From Dimargaris cristalligena (Eukaryota; Kickxellomycota; Dimargaritomycetes; Dimargaritales; Dimargaritaceae), in NCBI GenBank assembly GCA_027576995.1, contig JANBQC010000607.1, positions 1 through 16,660 on the forward strand: a stretch of 16,660 nt of DNA, given 5' to 3'. A program made the translations under genes and the position numbers. The notes beneath the pieces were generated by a model, which was not told where the DNA came from, ran no database searches, and saw only the letters and a list, made by a program, of their open reading frames with translations. This document shows positions 1-9,232 of this stretch, piece after piece (within the stretch, counting starts at the first letter, position 1; each line of letters begins with the position of its first letter).

Positions 1-1378
1 ATCACCTTTCCCTTTTATTATCTATCTTTTCAAATAAAGTTCAGTTTTCAAGGATTTGATTTCAGTTCTTTACAGTGTTCTTCTGCTACCTTTGGAAACT
101 TGGAAGACTGCCTCAGTATTCTTCTACATTAACTTGAATCATCTGTGAATTAATGACAGGGTATAATACCACCTTTATCTCATAGATTCCATTCATTTAT
201 CATCTGGTAATTCCATCATATATTTGTCTATTTTTATCAACCACAGGAAGTTCCTTCAACCTTCCCCTTCCACTATTCCCATTTGCTAGGTTGGATATTG
301 AACCCAAAGCCACCCCTTCCTTCCTTATAACTTTTAGTTTAGTACTCTGCAATACTGCTGAGATTAGCAGACCTGGTTCTGGTTTAGATAGTGAAGCTTG
401 GGTATAAAACCTGGGCCTGTTGTATCCATAATAATGATTTAGATATTTTTACTATTATTTCACATCTGCCTACCCTGGCTCTTTACATTTTCTACTCAGT
501 GATGTTGGTCCAAATTTATCACCAAATACTCTATTCTGCATCTTCCAAGGTCCCGGATCCTCTATTGTTTTTCAGCTTTCTGGGTATTTAAGCTCCTTGG
601 GGTCCAGTCCCAGGACTTCATTAATGGGCTAAACTTTTTTGGACTTATAAACTTCATTGTGTTTCCCACTATTGTTTCAGTTGAGCCTATAGCCATATAA
701 TCATCTATAGTATTAGTAACTTTTGTTTATTGCTGTCACCCAGGTTTACTACTCTTAGTCTGTCAAGAGTCCTGGGGGTAGGCTTCTAACAGTAGACAGG
801 GCTTAGACTTGGCCAAGTGGGTCCTAGTGTTAGGTTAAGGGCATAGTACTAACTAATAAAGGCTAAGTGTAGGTATATATAAGGGATGTGCAGGGAGCAC
901 ACTTACTAGTTAGTCTAAGGGGAGTGGTTATAAATAGAGTTTATTGGGATAAACTAGGGGGGAAAAGAATAAGCTGAGGAATTGAACTGATCCTAACAGG
1001 GCCCGGTTATATATATGTGGGGGATGACTCTAAAGGGAGGTCCCCAGGGGAAGGTACTACTAAGACTAAGGTATGCTAAATAAGCCAACCAGATGGCCGT
1101 GAGGATCTGGAAGACTTGGGTGGTAACTGGAAGAGTCTTCAGATCATTACTGGAGTAATTAGTGCAAACCAAGGAGTCTGGATTAAGTTGGATTAGATGG
1201 TCTGATACTAATTAGTTACTTTGATAAATAAATGACCAATGATATAAATTATGACAAGGGACACCAATTCCACTATGCCATATTTTTAAGGAAATTATTA
1301 AACTCCATCACCAACTCCACCATGGCACCTATTAACATCCACTTCAACTGAGGATGAACAATCAGAATGTTCAATAGT
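1..1378. repeat. CpG-depleted block, probable decayed transposable element
   Basis: Only three CpG dinucleotides occur in the first 1378 bases (at about 554, 1004 and 1098), although C and G are both common. From 1379 onward CpG appears roughly every 30-40 bases. No reading frame is coherent here on either strand: the longest frames are about 60 codons and resemble nothing I know. TpG and CpA are frequent, as expected after deamination of methylated CpG. Selective CpG loss with a sharp edge is typical of a repeat that was cytosine-methylated for a long time. Naming it a transposon is inference, because no gag, pol or transposase motif survives. Confidence 0.5.
761..1256 (+). mobile_element. 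possible LTR-like segment (TGTCA...TGACA)
   Basis: The segment opens with TGTCA (761-765) and closes with its reverse complement TGACA (1252-1256), the TG...CA form of a long terminal repeat. In the correct order inside lie a TATA box TATAAATAG (929-937) and a poly(A) signal AATAAA (1227-1232), 24 bases before the end. The length, 496 bp, suits a fungal LTR. Against it: the flanking pentamers (TAGTC and AGGGA) are not a target duplication, no second copy is present, no primer-binding site starting TGG follows, and the CpG-poor block extends beyond both ends. This is suggestive only. Confidence 0.22.
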
Positions 1379-1586
1379 CGAATGGTATAAATATGTATGA
1401 CGCTGCATTAATGTAATAGAGGTAAGCCTTTATAAGTCAGGTAAGTCGGAATAGTAGCTGAACTAAGCAATATTAATCAAGCCGCAAATGGTTTACTCAA
1501 GTATCGAATTTTGGAGTGTATTAATGTGACTGCGAAATATACTGTATTATTTGATGATATGGCCGAGTATTAACAGATTTGTAATA

Positions 1587-1841
1587 ATGGCGGATTTACA
1601 TAACACTGGTCCAAACTATAACCATAAAATGTTCCCAAATACGTTTATCGATGGTGGTATTGTAGTAACGCGGCCCGGGGATCCGGGAGGGTTCGACGTG
1701 GCCCTATCGGGTTGAGGGGCACCGGACCGCGAAGAGGAGGACGGCAGCAACAACCGCTCAAGCGGTGAGCTAGCGCAAGACGGCGGCAGTGAGGGCGATG
1801 ATGACGAGGACTCTGTCTCCTTCGGAAAGACAGAACGGTAA
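1587..1841 (+). pseudogene. 3' remnant of an unidentified acidic-tailed protein gene
   Basis: A frame starts at ATG 1587, in good context (A at -3, G at +4), and runs 84 codons to TAA 1839-1841, with a single in-frame TGA at codon 43 (1713-1715). From about 1660 the sequence becomes strongly GC-rich with G or C in most third positions, like the real genes here and unlike the AT-rich surroundings. The second half encodes a hydrophilic acidic tail with EEED and GDDDED stretches and many Ser, Gly and Asn. Two poly(A) signals, AATAAA at 1901-1906 and 1909-1914, lie 60-70 bases past the stop. Together this looks like the last exon and 3' UTR of a gene whose front is gone; just upstream is the CpG-poor block. 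A live last exon entered by splicing (for example at the AG before 1717) is possible. I do not recognise the protein. Confidence 0.38.
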
Positions 1842-2778
1842 CGGGACACGAGACATAATCAAATTTAACGAGTATCAAAATTATTTATGAAAAAGAATCG
1901 AATAAATCAATAAAATTGGCTGATATTAATGAACTCAAGGAATCCTGGCTACTTTCGGCTTCACCCTCGTGGATCCTTTTATAATAAATAAACGAACGGG
2001 CTATTTTAAAGAAGTATTCAGAAACAAAATTACACCACAATTTATTAAAAGATACTTGGGAGAAAATACCCGTGAACGATAATAATATAATATTGGATAG
2101 GAGATATCATACGCTGTGGTCATATTCGTTCTCCTATTCAATCTCCTCAAATCAGATGGAAAATGCGGGTTTAAATAAAACATTTGGATATAAAGAGCTC
2201 TCGTAATATCGCCGGGTTGTTCATGCGGTCACCAGCGATGGTTATTCGTCATCAACGACCTCTATTTTCTGTTATCGGACTTTGTTATCAGCGGGTGCTT
2301 TCCGCCCACGGTTTCAGCAGTGACAGTGGTATATATATCGTTGAGGCAATGGCTTTGCCTCCATCGTAACAACATGAATAAATATGGAAATGATCGTACC
2401 AGATAAAATCGATAGAAAATAGGCTATCCCCAATCCTGCACTTTGCAGCAATACAGTATTGCTCTTCTAATGGGTTCTGCTATCACCCACAACAAAGGGT
2501 TCATTATTGAAATCCAATAACGGATCGCTGTGCTCTTTATAGGGGATTTTTTTTATTATACTTGGCCTAATTTGCCTGTAATAATGTGGTCTGAGGCTAG
2601 GTGTGGGTAATTACGGGGAAGAGAAGAAACAGGGTGAGGTTGGCTGAAATATATAGGATGGTGTTTTTTCTGATCCATTCAACCACGGCTAGTGTGACAA
2701 AAGAGCTGAAAACTAAAAGGAGAGGAGAGGAAAGAAGCGTAGTTGTTTACTTGGGGGGAACGCGCACAAATACAGTGT
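1842..2778. other. AT-rich spacer, no gene seen
   Basis: Apart from the two AATAAA signals after the gene remnant, this spacer shows only short frames of about 60 codons with no bias or known motif. A TTTATT at 2552-2557 is AATAAA on the minus strand, about 220 bases past the peroxiredoxin stop, and could be its poly(A) signal. Confidence 0.5.
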
Positions 2779-3369
2779 TTACTGGTTAGCTTCAGAGAAG
2801 TACTTCTTGGAGTCCTTGGTGTCGGGCACGATAGTGCTGCTACCCTCCTGCCAGTTAGCGGGGCACACTTCGCCGTACTTTTCGTTGAACTGGATAGCCT
2901 TCACGACACGCAGGGTCTCGTCGACGGAGCGACCGATGGGCAAGTCGTTGATGGTCACCGCGCGGACGTTTTGTTCAGGGTCGATGATGAACAGACCGCG
3001 CAGGGCCACGCCGTCGTTTTCCAAAAGAACGCCGTAGTCGCGGGAGATCTGCTTGGTAATGTCGGACAGAACGGGGAAGTTGATGCCGCCCAGACCGCCT
3101 TCCTTGCGGGACTGGTTGATCCAGGCCAGGTGGGAGAAGTGGGAGTCGACGGAAGCGGCGACCAGTTCGCAGCCGATGGCCTTGAAGTCGGCAGCGCGTT
3201 CGCTGAAGGCGATGATCTCGGTGGGGCACACAAAAGTGAAGTCGAGGGGGTAGAAAAACAGCACCAGGTACTTGCCCTTGTAGTCGTCCAGGGACACGGT
3301 CTGGAAGTCACCGTCGACGACGGCGGTGCCGGTAAAAGCGGGGGCCTTCTGTTGAACTTTGACGGACAT
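2779..3369 (-). CDS. TSA1: typical 2-Cys peroxiredoxin (thioredoxin peroxidase)
   Basis: This 196-residue protein is a cytosolic thiol peroxidase that reduces hydrogen peroxide and organic peroxides and is recycled by thioredoxin. The thioredoxin-like fold carries the family signature FTFVCPTE with peroxidatic Cys48, the Thr45 before it, and catalytic Arg124. Resolving Cys169 sits in the EVCPANW motif, where it forms the disulfide with the partner subunit. GGLGG (91-95) and the C-terminal YF (190-191) are both present; they mark the eukaryotic 'sensitive' class that is over-oxidised at high peroxide and can act as signal relay or chaperone. Length matches yeast Tsa1 and there is no targeting extension. 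The start is supported by CACCATG context and homology from residue 3. It is a single exon with strongly biased GC-ending codons, suggesting high expression. A TATA box lies about 185 bases upstream. Assignment to the family is firm; the yeast symbol is used by analogy. Confidence 0.97.
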   Translation of the reverse strand: MSVKVQQKAPAFTGTAVVDGDFQTVSLDDYKGKYLVLFFYPLDFTFVCPTEIIAFSERAADFKAIGCELVAASVDSHFSHLAWINQSRKEGGLGGINFPVLSDITKQISRDYGVLLENDGVALRGLFIIDPEQNVRAVTINDLPIGRSVDETLRVVKAIQFNEKYGEVCPANWQEGSSTIVPDTKDSKKYFSEANQ

Positions 3370-3553
3370 GGTGAGGGAAATGTGAAGTTAGGGTAGTGGA
3401 AATGGGGTGAAGGAGTGTGTTTTCAGGAATATGTAACACAGAAGGAAGGTGTACAAGGACTAATAAGTAAGGAATGGTGACTTGACTTGATTTGACACTG
3501 ACTATAGAAAAGAGGAAAGGTAAACACATTCAAAGCGGCGGTCATGGGGGAAT

Positions 3554-3563
3554 TATTTATATA
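3554..3563 (-). promoter_or_regulatory. TATA box of the peroxiredoxin gene
   Basis: The minus strand reads TATATAAATA here, about 185 bases upstream of the peroxiredoxin ATG. A start site roughly 30 bases downstream would give a 5' UTR of about 150 bases, which is pyrimidine-rich and without an obvious intron. Confidence 0.5.
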
Positions 3564-3717
3564 TTCAGGACAGGGGCGCGGATCAAACCCGATGGATGCT
3601 TAATGCGCATTGATTCAAGGATCGGAAAAGGGACTGTTTTGTCATAGTCAACCCTTTCTCGATAGGCTCAACCGGGGACTGGCGCCACGCCCGTACTAGG
3701 AAAGTGGGCTCCGTTGC

Positions 3718-4553
3718 TTAGTAATACAACGGGATCTTAGTGGTTGAAGCAGCGGGTTGGCCAGGGTGACGCCAGCACTCGGTCAGTGACTGGTGGGATG
3801 ATACATGCAACAAGGAAGGGCTGGGCGTCAAACAGGGCTTCGCACTGGCTGGAAACCCTCTAACAGATGGGAGTGGACGGAGATGCTTTATCGCAGGGCT
3901 AGCTGGCCCCGACGAAGGGGGGTGGTGTGAGCCTCGTCTTGGCGGAGAAGCCAGACATGAGTAGGTACAGAGGACCCCTATAGGCTTATGAGTCGGATGG
4001 GCTACGCCACCTTGTGAATATGGTGCCATTTAATGGATGGGGTGCACCACAGAAGGAACATTATATACTAAAGGATCATCTTCTCCCCAGCGAGTCTGGT
4101 CCAATAGCAGGGGTGGGTCAATAATATAACTGCGCTATATGCTAACGAAATAGTGGCTTTGGTATGATTATAAACACTGCGCCCGATGTAGCCTAACAAG
4201 TATAGTACGGAAGAAATCCCAGCTACGTTATCTCCAAAGGTAAAACACTTAGACAGCCATTGGATCGAGCAGCTGTACCAATTGTAAACCATATCTACCG
4301 GGTGCTATTGATAAAATGGTGCTGCCGCGCAACAGGAAACAACTACTAACCGCAGTTGGTACAACTTGTTATCAACACCAAACATGCCGTATGTGAGGAT
4401 CGAATGAGCGTCTAATGGGGCAGCGAACGGGGAAAATGCTTTAAACCAGACTGTCTGCCCCATCATTAACTGAGTATTCTTTTTCATGACTGGTCCAAAC
4501 CTTGTCCGCATCATATGATCTGGTCTGATTAAACTAGCTGCGCAACAGCTCAA
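3718..4553 (-). pseudogene. possible decayed minus-strand gene
   Basis: Three minus-strand frames cover nearly all of this 836-base stretch. From 4553 down to 4068, 162 codons are open with a single TAG at 4305-4307; the second half has its own ATG at 4292 and several hydrophobic segments. A third frame of 103 codons in another phase starts at ATG 4029 (A at -3, G at +4) and is rich in Pro, Ser and His; TATATAA sits at 4061-4067, just before it. Long near-open runs on one strand suggest a dead gene with one stop and one frameshift. I recognise no family, codon bias is weak, and chance or low-stop composition remains a fair alternative. Confidence 0.2.
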
Positions 4554-4922
4554 TCACAAAACATGAGGCCGATCCGAAGCAGTAAGCGCTTCAATTTAGG
4601 AGTACACCAATGGCCCTGAAGTATTCTATAACAAGGCAAGCATACTAAGCTTTCTTTAGTTGGCCTTTACATGTAAAAAACACCGGGACTCCGGTTAAGA
4701 AACAATCAACAGTGCTGTGGGTTCCATGACGACATAGTGGGTCTGGTATCGCCTGTGACTGACTGATCGGCCCAAGCTACCCCACCCACACTGCTACCCT
4801 CGGGTTAAAAAAACATTTAGAGCCTAGGTCTGTTCACCATGGCCTCCACTAAACATTTCTTTCATACTAATACGAGTCCAAGGCATTCAGTATCAACCGG
4901 CTACATAAATTAATGTGAATTC

Positions 4923-4947
4923 GGCGCAGGAGGGGGGGGGGTGCGCC
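4923..4947. other. hairpin with poly-G loop
   Basis: GGCGCA (4923-4928) and TGCGCC (4942-4947) are perfect inverted repeats around a 13-base loop that contains ten consecutive G (4932-4941). It lies in non-coding DNA. No function can be read from it; G tracts of this length are prone to slippage. Confidence 0.4.
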
Positions 4948-5109
4948 CCAGGTGTGGCCAATTAATTATCAAGACATCCGCTCCCAATCAGCACTATACT
5001 AACAATGCCGCCATTGATTTCAGCCGAGAGGCCTTGAACTGTTACGTTTAGTCCAGGTCGACTAGGAGGGTTTAGAAGTGCCGAGTAGGGCGTGTGGTTT
5101 TTAAGAGAT

Positions 5110-5253
5110 ATATGGATGAAATTCAAACCAGCTGTATAAGGTTTTACATAATACGTGTATGGGCTAATATATGTGAGAATAGCTTTTAACCAGTAATTAT
5201 GACCTCATCCAATGGATGTTTCGTTATACAGCCTGAATGAACTTCCCCCATAT
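5110..5253. mobile_element. MITE-like inverted-repeat element, copy A
   Basis: This 144-bp non-coding unit recurs at 7569-7712 with the same length and no gap. I count about 15 differences over the 147 bases 5108-5254. Its ends are inverted repeats: ATATGGATGAAATTC at the left against ATATGGGGGAAGTTC read inward from the right, and similarity continues irregularly for about 30 bases to a shared GTATA. Short length, terminal inverted repeats, AT-richness and dispersed copies without coding capacity define a miniature inverted-repeat transposable element. No clear target-site duplication is visible, so the exact ends and parent transposase family are unknown. Confidence 0.65.
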
Positions 5254-5988
5254 GGTTATTATATTAGAACATAAAGAACCCACGCTGTAGCGCGCTAATC
5301 CTTATTTTATACTCTAGGCACATTAGTATTGATGGTAAGTCTTGTAACTAACTGTTCGCTCCCCGCTTGGCGGTGCACTCTCACTGAGGGAGTCAGGTGA
5401 CCACTCTAGTTCGGGGGGGACTGATTCCCTCTGATGGTTGCAGAACCCCAGCGTTAATTGCCAATGCATGAGACAGCCCGGTCTATTTGTTTATTGCGTA
5501 TAAATTATGCACTTCGCCAATAATGTCCATATCATAATAAATGCTACTTACTCACCGATATTTGTTCCTAATCAACTTCCCATTGAGCTATCCCAAGTGC
5601 ATATTTAAACGCCCATCAAGGCCGTATTCTGACGGAATAAAAAAATTGAACACTATTGAGCTGTAAGGAAATATCAAAAGGCCCCAAGGAATTCTGGAGA
5701 GACTAATAATCGTGTTGCAGCACATTCCTCGGCACTAATTGCGCTAGGTACTGTTGGTGAAGTATATTAAACAATACAGGACTAACAATGAAAGAACAAT
5801 TATCTTTCAAGGCTAAGAGATCCAACAATGGGGGTGGGGTATACGATAACAATAAAAGTCCCGCATATAAGAGTTAGAATGTCCACATGTGGCCCGTATA
5901 CCTGGGCAAAAAGCTAATGGAATATTGACCAAATCTATAAATTAAAGGGATTAACAATAAGCAGTATAACTCTCTAAGGCGGGTGATT

Positions 5989-6696
5989 TCAGAGTTGTAC
6001 AAAAGCGAAACCGAGGACTACCAAACCAATAGAAATGCCAAAGGACCTTGAGGAGGAGGAGGAGGAGGAGGGGGACCCGGGGGACATCGACAAGGGGTAC
6101 AAAACTTCCATGGCCTCATCGCTGGGTGACGAGGGCGTTGCCTGGGACTGGCTAGTTGTTTTCGTTTCACTTTCGGCTTGGAGGGTCTTGGCGGCCGTGG
6201 CCATGGTAGGGGAAGTCGTCGGACGAGCGTTGTCAGTGACCGTCTGAGTAGCAATATTCGTCACGCGAATGGTAGTGGCCACGGTGGTGGTGGGCTTGAC
6301 TTGGGGAGTACTAGTGTCTTGACTAGCGGATGGGGAAGTGGCCCTCGCCTGCTCTTCCGATGCGTCGGCGGCCTTGATTTTAGCCCAAAAGTTGGGCATA
6401 TTGTCTTTGACGCAGTTCAGGTTACAGGTTGCATCCCGTCGGACTAAATTGGAGCTGCGGGCGGTATTATTATCTTGGGCGATGCACGCATTAGCACATA
6501 TCGAGTAGAGGGCATACTCTTCTTTAGTGGACCAGGTACACTCCTGGGTACAGAGAGAAGGGTTGGGCTTACACTTGGCCGAGGAATTACACTGGTTCGC
6601 CTGGCTGATGACATCGTTGCCACCCGCGGCTAGAACTACGGAGGCTGTGGTGGCGACGACGACAACGACGGCGGCGATGGTTGATAGTTGCTTCAT
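5989..6696 (-). CDS. secreted GPI-anchored cysteine-rich wall protein
   Basis: This 235-residue protein has the plan of a fungal cell-surface protein. Residues 1-24 are a signal peptide with a poly-valine core, probably cut after Ala24. Residues 30-100 form a small domain with eight cysteines (36, 42, 49, 53, 67, 71, 91, 95), three of the pairs spaced CX3C, which suggests a disulfide-stapled helical fold. Sequons lie at Asn37 and Asn76, and a dibasic RR at 86-87. Residues 115-200 are a Ser/Thr-rich, likely O-glycosylated stalk. A poly-Ser run (about 209-216) precedes a hydrophobic tail (219-235), as in GPI anchors. Eight cysteines recall CFEM proteins, but the spacing does not fit that family. 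The start is Met at 6696, because the upstream in-frame Met (6957) lies before the TATA box and would spoil the signal peptide. Exact role (wall structure, adhesion, iron) is unknown. Confidence 0.85.
   Translation of the reverse strand: MKQLSTIAAVVVVVATTASVVLAAGGNDVISQANQCNSSAKCKPNPSLCTQECTWSTKEEYALYSICANACIAQDNNTARSSNLVRRDATCNLNCVKDNMPNFWAKIKAADASEEQARATSPSASQDTSTPQVKPTTTVATTIRVTNIATQTVTDNARPTTSPTMATAAKTLQAESETKTTSQSQATPSSPSDEAMEVLYPLSMSPGSPSSSSSSSRSFGISIGLVVLGFAFVQL
6050..6072 (-). repeat. trinucleotide run encoding poly-Ser
   Basis: A GAG/GGA triplet run on the + strand encodes the serine run just before the GPI tail of the wall protein. Such runs expand and contract by slippage and may vary between strains. 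Confidence 0.6.
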
Positions 6697-6884
6697 CTTA
6701 ATAAAAGTTGGAATATGTATAGTTAACACAAATGGCTGATGGCGAATAAACTTGACTGAAAAGTCTTGAAGAACAATTCCTAACGCAAATAAAAATGGAA
6801 ATAGAAAATAGGAAGTAGGAAGTAGAATGTAAACCTCAATAGTTGTTGAAAAATTTGCGGGGTGGGTGGTCAAGGTAAGCGAGT

Positions 6885-6891
6885 CTTTATA
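6885..6891 (-). promoter_or_regulatory. TATA box of the wall-protein gene
   Basis: TATAAAG on the minus strand, about 190 bases upstream of the ATG at 6696. This is the same distance as in the peroxiredoxin gene, which supports the chosen start and a 5' UTR near 160 bases. Confidence 0.5.
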
Positions 6892-7568
6892 AGGACGTTT
6901 AGCCCTCTGCCTCCAGTTAATGGCCAAACTAATACACAGTGGGGTTAATCCGTTCACAGATGCGTGTAGGAGACTGGGTACATAGACACAGTCGAGTTCC
7001 TATTGTGGTGAAATGAGTCTGGATATATTTGGGGTGTTTGAAGGTAGTGGGAAAGATCCGCTACATCTAATGAATGTGATTTACACTGACTGAAAACATT
7101 TATTGTATTTGGTGCTTAGTCACGTCTTGTGGTTGGTGCGAATTGATCCCACTTGGAACTTCCTCTTCAGTCGTATTGAGCTATTAATGAAGTCAGGCGG
7201 CTGGTTTGGTTAGTAGGAAATAATCATATTCCCGTCTTGTCACTTAATTAGGACTATAGTGTAGCCGACATGACCTATTTCCTTTAATCATCGAGGACCT
7301 GCCCCCAGTAAAAGTGGAGTAAGTTTGCCCCAGTATTACTAACACCAATGGACCATAACACCATTACAGATAACTCTCAATACCTGTAAGCAGGAAAGTC
7401 AGTAGGCAGTTGCTTTTTTTCAAAAATAATAGTAATACTACTAATAGTGCACATATATTCATCGTGGGTGGAAAATAGCCGGTAAGGGGGAAATAACGCG
7501 ACGGAGACTCATTGTCGGACATAAACAACCAACGGCGAGAACAGCTGTTTATTGTCGACTCAGTATAT

Positions 7569-7712
7569 ATATGGAAGAAATTCAAACCAGCTGTATAAGG
7601 TTTTACATAATATGTGTATGGATGAATATATGTGAGAATATCTTTTAACCAGTAATATTGACCTTATACAATAGATTTTCCGTTATACGGCCTGAATGAA
7701 CTTCTCCCATAT
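7569..7712. mobile_element. MITE-like inverted-repeat element, copy B
   Basis: Second copy of the 144-bp element, in the same orientation as the first and about 90 percent identical. Its ends pair better than in copy A: ATATGGAAGAAATTC at the left against ATATGGGAGAAGTTC inward from the right, 13 of 15 matching, with GTATAA shared further in. It follows a short TA run. The even spread of differences points to separate ageing of two insertions, not a recent segmental duplication; the flanks of the two copies are unrelated. Confidence 0.65.
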
Positions 7713-8143
7713 GATAAAACAAAATAATGCAGTAATGCGGCATTGGTAATATAGAGAAATGGCAATTGTGAATATGTGGAAGGGTTCCCAATTAAGAAGC
7801 ACAGTGCTACCAAGTGTAATAGGAGGTTTCCACTTGTTGGATTAACAACCCCGATAAACGCATTTGGTTCTGGGTACTCCATCGTGAATTCGGGTTTTGA
7901 TCTAACACCGGCACCATGATGGAGTTGGATGTTCAATGGCATATATAACCAAAACCCGCGAAAAGACCGAGACACTAAGATCTATAAGCGATTTTATATA
8001 GACTATAATTAAACAAGTTCTAATGAGTATCCACAGGACAGGGTCTCCGAATTAGTCAACGTAGCCCCTCTTACAATATCGGGAGTGTAAATACAGTCAC
8101 GAATTTGTCAAAGAAAAGTTGCGCGCAACTGTGTATAATTGCT

Positions 8144-8164
8144 TATATATATATATATATATAT
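8144..8164. repeat. (TA)10 microsatellite
   Basis: About ten TA units in tandem in non-coding DNA; a likely length-polymorphic site with no visible function. Confidence 0.9.
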
Positions 8165-9232
8165 CCCATTTCAATTGAGCCATTTTTAGTGAACAATAGG
8201 CCATATTATGCCCAGGGACAATAGCAAGGGGTGAGTGACTTGGTATTGGACAAGGGCGAGTAAATATTTCCCTTCCTCAAGAAACCACTCTTTCCATTTG
8301 GGGGGTGAAAGTTAGGTGGCTGGGGTCACGATTGTAGACTAGACGCGATAATATTGGTTGTATGGATATTGAAATGAATGACACACTGCTTACCATGGGT
8401 TAACCCTGCGACTAGCGACGAACTATCGGTAACTGGGTCAATAATCTGCCTATAAAGTCGATGTAGAATATTCGACAGGCATGTCTAATTACCCTCATCA
8501 TGCCCTCATTTTATGCATAATCTGGGCCCAAATGCGGGGAGGGGGGTACAAACCGTTTAAAGCCACTTTTCTATTCCAGTCTGTTATATCGAACACTGTG
8601 GCTTTATCTTCCCGAACTATAGCAGGACACCTCACCTATAGAACTAGGCTATAGACCCCATAAAAGATTCTTTTTTTTATTTATCTTCAATAAAGGTCAA
8701 ATATGCCCCGAGGTCAACAGTGGCATCCCCGATTTTTATTACGCCAATTCAAAACACGTGTAACCAGAGAACACGCGGGCAAGGTGACAGGTTTTAGAAC
8801 CCATCATTCTGGCTTCAGAATAACCCACCGAACTATTTCCCGGTCACTATTGGTTGTCCAGTCTCTTAGTTAGTCCACAAACGGTTCGTTTTATATATAT
8901 ATAAGAAAAGAGTGTTGCAGTAAATTGGATAATATCAAATAAAAATGCATTGTGAATGAATCGAATAATATTGGTGAATGTCCAAAGGGAGTGTGCATCC
9001 ATACAACCTAGCCACTGCTGATGTGAGAAAGCCGAAAGTCCTAATATAAAAAAATCTACGAGGGAGGAGGGATTGACGACCGAATCCTCAAAAAATAATA
9101 CAAGATATAGTTGAATTTGAAGGGCCGGTATCGGACAACACTGGGGATAGTCGTGGAAGAGCAACAAAAAACCTAAATACTCCAAAATAGAGAGTTGGTA
9201 TGGTCACAAGAGTGCGATGGAGAGCCAACCAT

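Larger units (their letters stand above)
3564..5988. other. long spacer between peroxiredoxin and wall-protein genes
   Basis: This is about 2.4 kb with no confident gene. It holds a GC-richer patch (about 3655-4050), a possible decayed minus-strand gene (3718-4553), a hairpin with a G10 loop (4923-4947), and the first copy of the inverted-repeat element (5110-5253); each is listed separately. From 5254 to 5988 it is AT-rich and I see nothing further. Confidence 0.5.
6958..9232. other. spacer between wall-protein and VPS9 genes
   Basis: An AT-rich 2.3-kb interval. It holds the second inverted-repeat element (7569-7712), a (TA)n tract (8144-8164) and a second short TA tract (about 8892-8903). 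Minus-strand frames of about 103 codons (7664-7975) and 112 codons (8847-9185) start at GTG or TTG, show no codon bias and are not supported as genes. The latter begins 47 bases after the VPS9 stop and is probably 3' UTR and spacer. Confidence 0.5.

Noticed and set aside
1..660. Possible retroelement protein on the minus strand of the CpG-poor block
   Set aside because: The best frame carries about a dozen stops in 220 codons, as expected by chance, and no polymerase or integrase motif could be read.
2184..2369. Possible small RNA or short gene in a GC-richer patch
   Set aside because: No tRNA cloverleaf, no T-loop GTTCRA with a paired stem, and a 61-codon frame without bias.
2743..3396. 217-codon + strand frame over the peroxiredoxin gene
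   Set aside because: It is the antisense shadow of a highly codon-biased gene; the minus-strand protein has full family motifs and this one has none.
6697..6957. 87-residue N-terminal extension of the wall protein
   Set aside because: It would include the TATA box at 6885-6891 and bury a clean signal peptide; it looks like leader and promoter sequence.
7664..7975. 103-codon minus-strand frame
   Set aside because: It starts at GTG and its end runs into the MITE-like copy; no coding signature.
8847..9185. 112-codon minus-strand frame just after the VPS9 stop
   Set aside because: It starts at TTG, is AT-rich without codon bias and has no recognisable motif; 3' UTR and spacer explain it.
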